In this document: positions 58,679 through 64,000 of the stretch, piece after piece
How positions within the stretch are numbered: the stretch's first letter is position 1
How the letters are laid out: the number at the start of each line of letters is the position of its first letter
DNA from: Inia geoffrensis
Taxonomy: Eukaryota > Chordata > Mammalia > Artiodactyla > Iniidae
Reading direction: 5' to 3'
Length of the DNA: 64,000 nt
Assembly: GCA_036417435.1 (NCBI GenBank)
Contig: CM070905.1
Location: 25,273,592-25,337,591, forward strand
Notes under the pieces: generated by a model
What the model was told of the DNA's origin: nothing
Seen by the model: the letters and a program-made list of their open reading frames with translations, nothing else
The model's database searches: none
Position numbers and translations under genes: made by a program

Positions 58679-61600
58679 TTAGATTCCATATATATGTGTT
58701 AGCATACGGTATTTGTTTTTCTCTTTCTGAGTTACTTCACTTTGTATGACAGACTCTAGGCCTATCCGCCTCACTACAAAAAACTCAATTTCGTTTCTTT
58801 TTATGTTTGAGTCATATTCCATTGTATGTATGTGCCACTTCTTCTTTCTCCATTCATCAGTCGATGGGCACTTAGGTTGCTCCCATGTCCTCACTATTGT
58901 AAATAGAGCTGCAGTGAACATTGTGGTACATGACTCTTTTTGAATTATGATTTTCTCAGGGTATTTGCCCAGTAGTGGGATTGCTGGGTCATATGGTAGG
59001 TCTATTTTTAGTTTTTTAGTTTTTAAGGAACCTCCATACTGTTCTCCATAGTGGCTGTATCAATTTACATTCCCACCAGAAGTGCAAGAGGGGTCCCTTT
59101 TCTCCACACCCTGTCCAGCATTTATTTTTTGTAGATTTTTTATGATGGCCATTCTGACTGGTGTAAGGTGATACCTCACTGTAGTTTTGATTTGCATTTC
59201 TCTGATGATTACTGATGTTGAGCATCCTTTCATGTGTTTGTTGGCAATCTGTATATCTTCTTTGGAGAAATGTCTCTTTAGGTCTTCTGCCCATTTTTGG
59301 ATTGGGTTGTTTGTTTTTTTGATATTGAGCTGAATGAGCTGCTTGTATATTTTGTAGATTAATCCTTTGTCAGTTACCACGTTTGCAAAAATTTTCTCCC
59401 ATTCTGAGGGTTGTCTTTAGGTCTTGTTTATGGTTTCCTTTTGCTATGCAAAAGCTTTTATGTTTCATTAGGTCCCATTTGTTTATTTTTGTTTTCCTTT
59501 CCATTTCTCTAGGAGGTGGGTCAAAAAGGATCTTGCTGTGATTTATGTCATAGAGTGTTCTGCCTGTGTTTTCCTCTAGGAGTTTTATACTGTCTGGCCT
59601 TGCATTTAGGTCTTTAATACATTTTGAGTTCAGTTTTGTGTATTGTGTTAGGGAGTGTTCTAATTTCACCCTTTTACATGTAGCTGTCCAGTTTTCCCAG
59701 CACCACTTATTGAAGAGGCTGTCTTTTCTCCATTGTATTTTCTTGCCTCCTTTGTCAAAGAAAAGGTGACCATATATGCATGGCTTTATTTCTGGTCTTC
59801 CTATCCTGCTCCATTGATCTATATTTCTGTTTTTGTGCCAGTACCATACTGTCTTGATTACTGTAGCTTTGTAGTATAGTCTGAAGTCAGGGAGCCTGAT
59901 TCCTCCAGCTCTGTTTTTCTTTCTCAAGATTGCTTTGGCTATTCAGGGTCTTTTGTGTTCCCATACAAATGGTGAATTTTTTTGTTCTAGTTCTGTGAAA
60001 AATGCCATGGGTAGTTTGATAGGGATTGCGTTGGATCTGTAGATCGCTTAGAGTAGTATAGTCATTTTCACAATGTTGATTCTTCCATTCCAAGATCATG
60101 GTATATCTCTCCATCTGTTTGTATCATGTTTAATTTCTTTCATCAGTGTCTTATAGTTTTCTGCATACAGGTCTGTTGTCTCCTTAGGTAGGTTTATTCC
60201 TAGGTATTTTATTCTTTCTGTTGCAGTGGTAAATGGGAGTGTTTCCTTAATTTCTCTTTCAGATTTTTCATCATTAGTGTATAGGAATGCAAGAGATTTC
60301 TGTGCATTAATTTTGTACCCTGCTACTTTACCACATTCATTGATTAGCTCTAGTAGTTTTCTGGTAGCATCTTTAGGATTCTCTATTTTTAGTATCATGT
60401 CAAACAATGACAGCTTTACTTCTATTTTTCTGATTTGGATTCCTTTTATTTCCTTTTCTTCTCTGATTGCTGTGGCTAAAACTTCCAAAACTATGTTGAA
60501 TAATAGTGGTGAGAGTGGGCATCCTTGACTTGTTCCTGATTTTAGAGGAAAGGGTTTCAGTTTTTTACCATTGAGATTGATGTTGGGTGTGGGTTTGTCA
60601 TATATGGCCTTTATTATGTTGAGGTAGGCTCCCTCTATGCCTACTTTCTGGAGAACTTTTATCATAAATGGGTGTTCAATTTTGTCGAAAGCTTTTTCTG
60701 CATCTATTGAGATTATCATGTGGTTTTTATCCTTCAGTTTGTTAATATGGTGTATCACATTGATTGATTTGCATTTATTGAAGAATCCTTGCATTCCTGG
60801 GATAAACTCCACTTGATCATGGTGTATGATCCTTTTTTTTTTTTTTTTGATGTACGCGGGCCTCTCACTGTTGTGGCCTCTCCTGTTGCGGAGCACAGGC
60901 TCCAGATGCACAGGCTCAGGGGCCATGGCTCATGGGCCCAGCCGCTCCGCGGTATGTGGGATCTTCCTGGACCGGGGCACAAACCCATGTCCCCTGCATT
61001 GGCAGGTGGACTCTCAACCACTGTGCCACCAGGGAAGCCTGTGTATGATCCTTTTAATGTGCCATAGGATTCTGTTTGCTAGTATTTTCTTGAGGATTTT
61101 TGCATCTGTGTTCATCTGTGATATTGGTCTGTAGTTTTCTTTCTTTGTGACAGCTTTGTCTGCTTTTGGCATCAGGGTGATGGTGGCCTCATAGAATGAC
61201 TTAGGGAGTTTTCCTCCCTCTGCTATGTTTTGGAAGAGTTTGAGAAGGACAGGTGTTAACTCTTCTCTAAATGTTTGATAGAATTTGCCTGTGAATACAT
61301 CTGGTCCTGGGCTTTGGTTTGTTGGAAGGTTTTTAATCACAGTTTTAATTTCAGTGTTTATGATTGGTCTATTTATATTTTCTATTTCTTCCTGGTTCAG
61401 TCTTGGAAGGTTGTGCTTTTCTAAGAATTTGTCCATTTCCTACACGTTGTCTATTTTATTGGTGTATAGTTGCTTGTAGTAATCCCTTATGATTCCTTGT
61501 ATTTCTGCAGTGTCCGTTGTTACTTCTCCCTTTTCGTATCTAATTCTGTTGATTTGAGTCACCTCCCTTTTTTTCTTGATGAGTTTGGCTAGTGGTTTAT

Positions 61601-62720
61601 CAATTTTCTTTTTCATGTCAAATAACCAGCTTTTAGTTTTATTGATCTTTGCTATTGTTTTGTTTATTTCTTTTTCATTTATTTCTGATCTGATCTTTAT
61701 GATTTCTTTCCTTCTGCTAACTTTGGGGTTTTTTTGTTCTTCTTTCTCTAATTACTTTAGGTATAAGGTTAGGTTACTTATTTGAGATTTTTCTTGTTTC
61801 TTGAGGTAGGATTGTATTGCTAGAAACTTCCATCTTCGAACTGCTTTTGCTTCATCCCATAGGTATTGGGTCATCATGTTTTCATTGTCATTTGCTTCTA
61901 GGTACTTTTTGATTTCCTCTTTGATTTCTTCAGTGATCTCTTAGTGATTTAGTAGTGTATTTTTTAGCCTCCATGTGTTTGTAGTTTTTACAGGATTTTT
62001 TCCTGTAATTTATATCTAGCCTCATAGCATTGTGGTTGGAAGAGATACTTGATACGATTTCAATTTTCTTAAATTTACCAAGGCTTGATTTGTGACCCAA
62101 GGTATGATCTATCCTGGGAATGTTCCATGAGCACTTGAGAAGAAAGTGTATTCTGGTGTTTTTGGATGGAATGTCCTATAACTATCAATTAAATCCATCT
62201 TCTTTAATGTATCATTTAAATCTTGTGTTTCCTTATTTATTTTCATTTTGGATGATCTGTCAAATGGTGAAAGTGGGGTGTTAAAGTCCCCTACTTTTAT
62301 TGTGTTACTGTCAATTTCCCCTTTTATGGCTGTTAGCATTTGCCTTAGGTATTGAATTGCTCCCATGTTGGGTGCATAAATATTTACAATCATTATTACT
62401 TCTTCTTGGATTGATCTCTTGATCATTATGTAGTGTCCTTCTCTGCCTCTTGTAATTATCTTTATTTTAAAGTCTATTTTTTCTAATATGAAAATTGCTA
62501 CTCCAGCTTTCTTTTGATTTCCATTTGCATGCAATATCTTTGTCCATCCCCTCACTTTCAGTCTGTATGTGTCCCTAGGTCGAAGTGGGTCTGTTGTACA
62601 CAACATATATACGGGTCCTGTTTTCGTATTCAATCAGCCAGTCTATGTCTTTTGGTTGGAGCATTTAATCCATTTGCCTTTAAGGTAATTATCAATATGT
62701 ATGTTCCTATTACCATCTTC
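58679..62720 (-). pseudogene. L1 ORF2 pseudogene (endonuclease, reverse transcriptase, Cys-rich C-terminus)
   Basis: ORF2 nicks target DNA and copies L1 RNA. On the reverse strand the endonuclease lies at 62633-62109 (GWTKILHANGNQKKAG, VNIYAPNMGA, VGDFNTPLSPFDRSSKM). The reverse-transcriptase start is at 61436-61042 ([13 protein letters not shown]) and its palm at 60836-60096 ([29 protein letters not shown]). The C-terminal part is at 59927-58679 ([41 protein letters not shown], a late Cys-rich piece). Defects: frameshifts and stops between these blocks, the SINE at 60837-61040, and a six-base loss at the catalytic motif, where SLFDMIL stands for SLFADDMIL (60395-60412). Confidence 0.93.
60837..61040 (-). 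mobile_element. CHR-2 SINE, antisense, nested in L1 ORF2
   Basis: Reverse copy with a poly-T start, ending AGGGAAGCCT. It is flanked by the exact 15-bp target duplication GTGTATGATCCTTTT (60822-60836 and 61041-61055). It splits the reverse-transcriptase region between the HIKRIIH part and the [12 protein letters not shown] part, so it is younger than the L1. Confidence 0.97.
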
Positions 62721-62815
62721 TTAACTGTTTTGGGTTTGTTATTGTAGGTCTTTTCCTTCTCCTGTGTCTCCTGCCTAGAGAAGTTCCTTTAACATTTGTT
62801 GTAAAGCTGGTTCAG

Positions 62816-64000
62816 TCGTGCTCATTCAATGTGAACTTTGTAAGATGCCATTTTTTGTTACTGACATGAAAATATATGTTTGTTCTTTAATTTATTAGAC
62901 ATTAGGATTTTTATCTAATAAAAATCTGCTTTTATCTGTGCATCAAATACTCTTTATATATGATGTATTATTCTTTTAATATATTACTAGGTCTAATTTT
63001 ATTTAATTTTTAGTATTTTATTGAGGAATTTTTGCATTTATATTTATAAATGAGATTTAGTTGTAGGACTTTTTAAAATAAATCTTTTTCCTAGCAAGTC
63101 CTTTTTTTAAATAGGAAGAAACACTGCTCAATTCCAAAAGTATAGCCTGACATCATAATATATTATATATTATATTATATATTATGATGTCAATTTCATG
63201 TGTATTATATGTGAAGAAAATACTTTTACAAAGCAAAAGCAAGAAAAATCTGTAGTCCATTGATCTTTTCTCCCATTAGGACAATTCAGTCAGTGTTAGA
63301 AATATTCTTTAATAATTCTAATGTTTTTATTTTACTTTGCTCTTTATAAGTTAATTAGTGAAGGAGGAAAAAAAAAGGACAATCACTAAGATAATTTAAC
63401 CATAACTGATTTTGACTGAGTATGCCTTTAAAATAAACTGGATTATTCTTCACCCTTTATTCTTAAGAAAAATTTTATTTTCCATTTCTTGAGATTTTGG
63501 TTTAGAAGACAGTGATTCAATGGAAACTAGAAAGCTCCTATGTGAAAAGGCATAATTCCTCATTTAAAAAAAATTTAAGGGTGATAAAGCAAAAAGAAAG
63601 TACTTTCCTCATACAACTAGTTTTCATGTGTAGATGTGCTATAATATATTTGACCAGGCTTTCAACTAGGCGGAAATTACTAACTCAAATCAACTGCATA
63701 AAGTAGGATGAGTCAATTTTTAAAATATATTTCATAAAGCTCTCTATATGCTATATTAATACTTTTTATGAAACAGAAGAAAAATATGTTTTCTTCTTTC
63801 ATGATTCATCACTGTAACTACCTAGAGAGAATGACTTCACTAATATATCTCCCTTTAAGTTAGGGTATGGGTAGATTTTCCTACTAACTCTCAAAGTGAT
63901 ACTTATGCAGGATGTAAAGTTTAGGAGAATAAAAATAATTTGTTCACTGGAGTCTTTGAATTTTTCTTAGATAACTTAGAGATAGTTGCTATTGCTCTGA
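62816..64000. other. GRM8: AT-rich intron with a palindrome at 63148-63192
   Basis: No exon or repeat family recognised. TGACATCATAATATA at 63148 and its reverse complement ending at 63192 flank an AT-only centre, a potential hairpin or cruciform. Confidence 0.5.

Larger units (their letters stand above)
58305..62815 (-). mobile_element. LINE-1 with complete but broken ORF2, antisense, split by a CHR-2 SINE
   Basis: On the plus strand it starts with a T-rich tail and AACATCTTTATTGGAGTATA, the reversed L1 3' end. It continues through the 3' UTR, all of ORF2 and about 100 bp upstream of it, ending near GTTGTAAAGCTGGTTCAG; ORF1 and the 5' UTR are missing. It is the same subfamily as 33712-34436 and the longest repeat here, about 4.3 kb without the SINE. 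It lies antisense to GRM8. Confidence 0.95.

Noticed and set aside
59370..60926. Long minus-strand open frames (185 and 276 codons) as possible genes
   Set aside because: They are pieces of the L1 ORF2 pseudogene, the larger running into the inserted SINE.

Overview
This is mammalian genomic DNA, almost certainly from a cetacean (whale, dolphin or porpoise). The best evidence is eight copies of a roughly 200-bp tRNA-derived SINE with the sequence of the CHR-2 family, which expanded in cetaceans. Also fitting are cetartiodactyl-type LINE-1 3' ends, a mariner element of the type familiar from ruminant genomes, and the absence of any Bov-B or Bov-tA copy I could recognise. Everything was read by eye. 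Repeat family names are from recognition and most repeat edges are good to about 10-30 bases.

The only protein-coding sequence I can support is one 201-bp internal exon at 26462-26662 on the plus strand. It encodes 67 residues of the extracellular glutamate-binding domain of metabotropic glutamate receptor 8 (GRM8). It has a clean acceptor with a branch point, a consensus GTAAGT donor and phase 1 at both ends. The rest of the window is intron: at least 26.4 kb upstream and 37.3 kb downstream of that exon, matching the very large introns known for GRM8. No promoter, first exon, tRNA, rRNA or CRISPR array was seen.

Layout. 1-9 kb: L1 remnants, two MER5A-type elements and four CHR-2 SINEs. 9-16 kb: MIR copies, a sense L1 3' portion and an old L1. 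16.35-17.89 kb: a complete mariner with both inverted ends and TA target duplications, carrying a dead transposase. 18-26 kb: mostly unassigned intron, a solo MaLR-type LTR, and L2, MIR and L1 3' pieces. 26.4-27.7 kb: the GRM8 exon, followed by a stretch that looks like a conserved non-coding element. 28-36 kb: L2 and L1 remnants and a recent 160-bp tandem duplication. 37-51 kb: old antisense L1s, three more CHR-2 copies and an old hAT-like element. 51-58 kb: MIRs and a long L2. 58.3-62.8 kb: an antisense L1 spanning all of ORF2, broken by stops, a deletion in the polymerase motif and a CHR-2 insertion. 62.8-64 kb: AT-rich intron with a palindrome.

I found no undescribed multi-gene system. 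The most useful leads are the possible regulatory element just downstream of the exon, the near-intact mariner, the nested SINE insertion as a lineage marker, and the tandem duplication.
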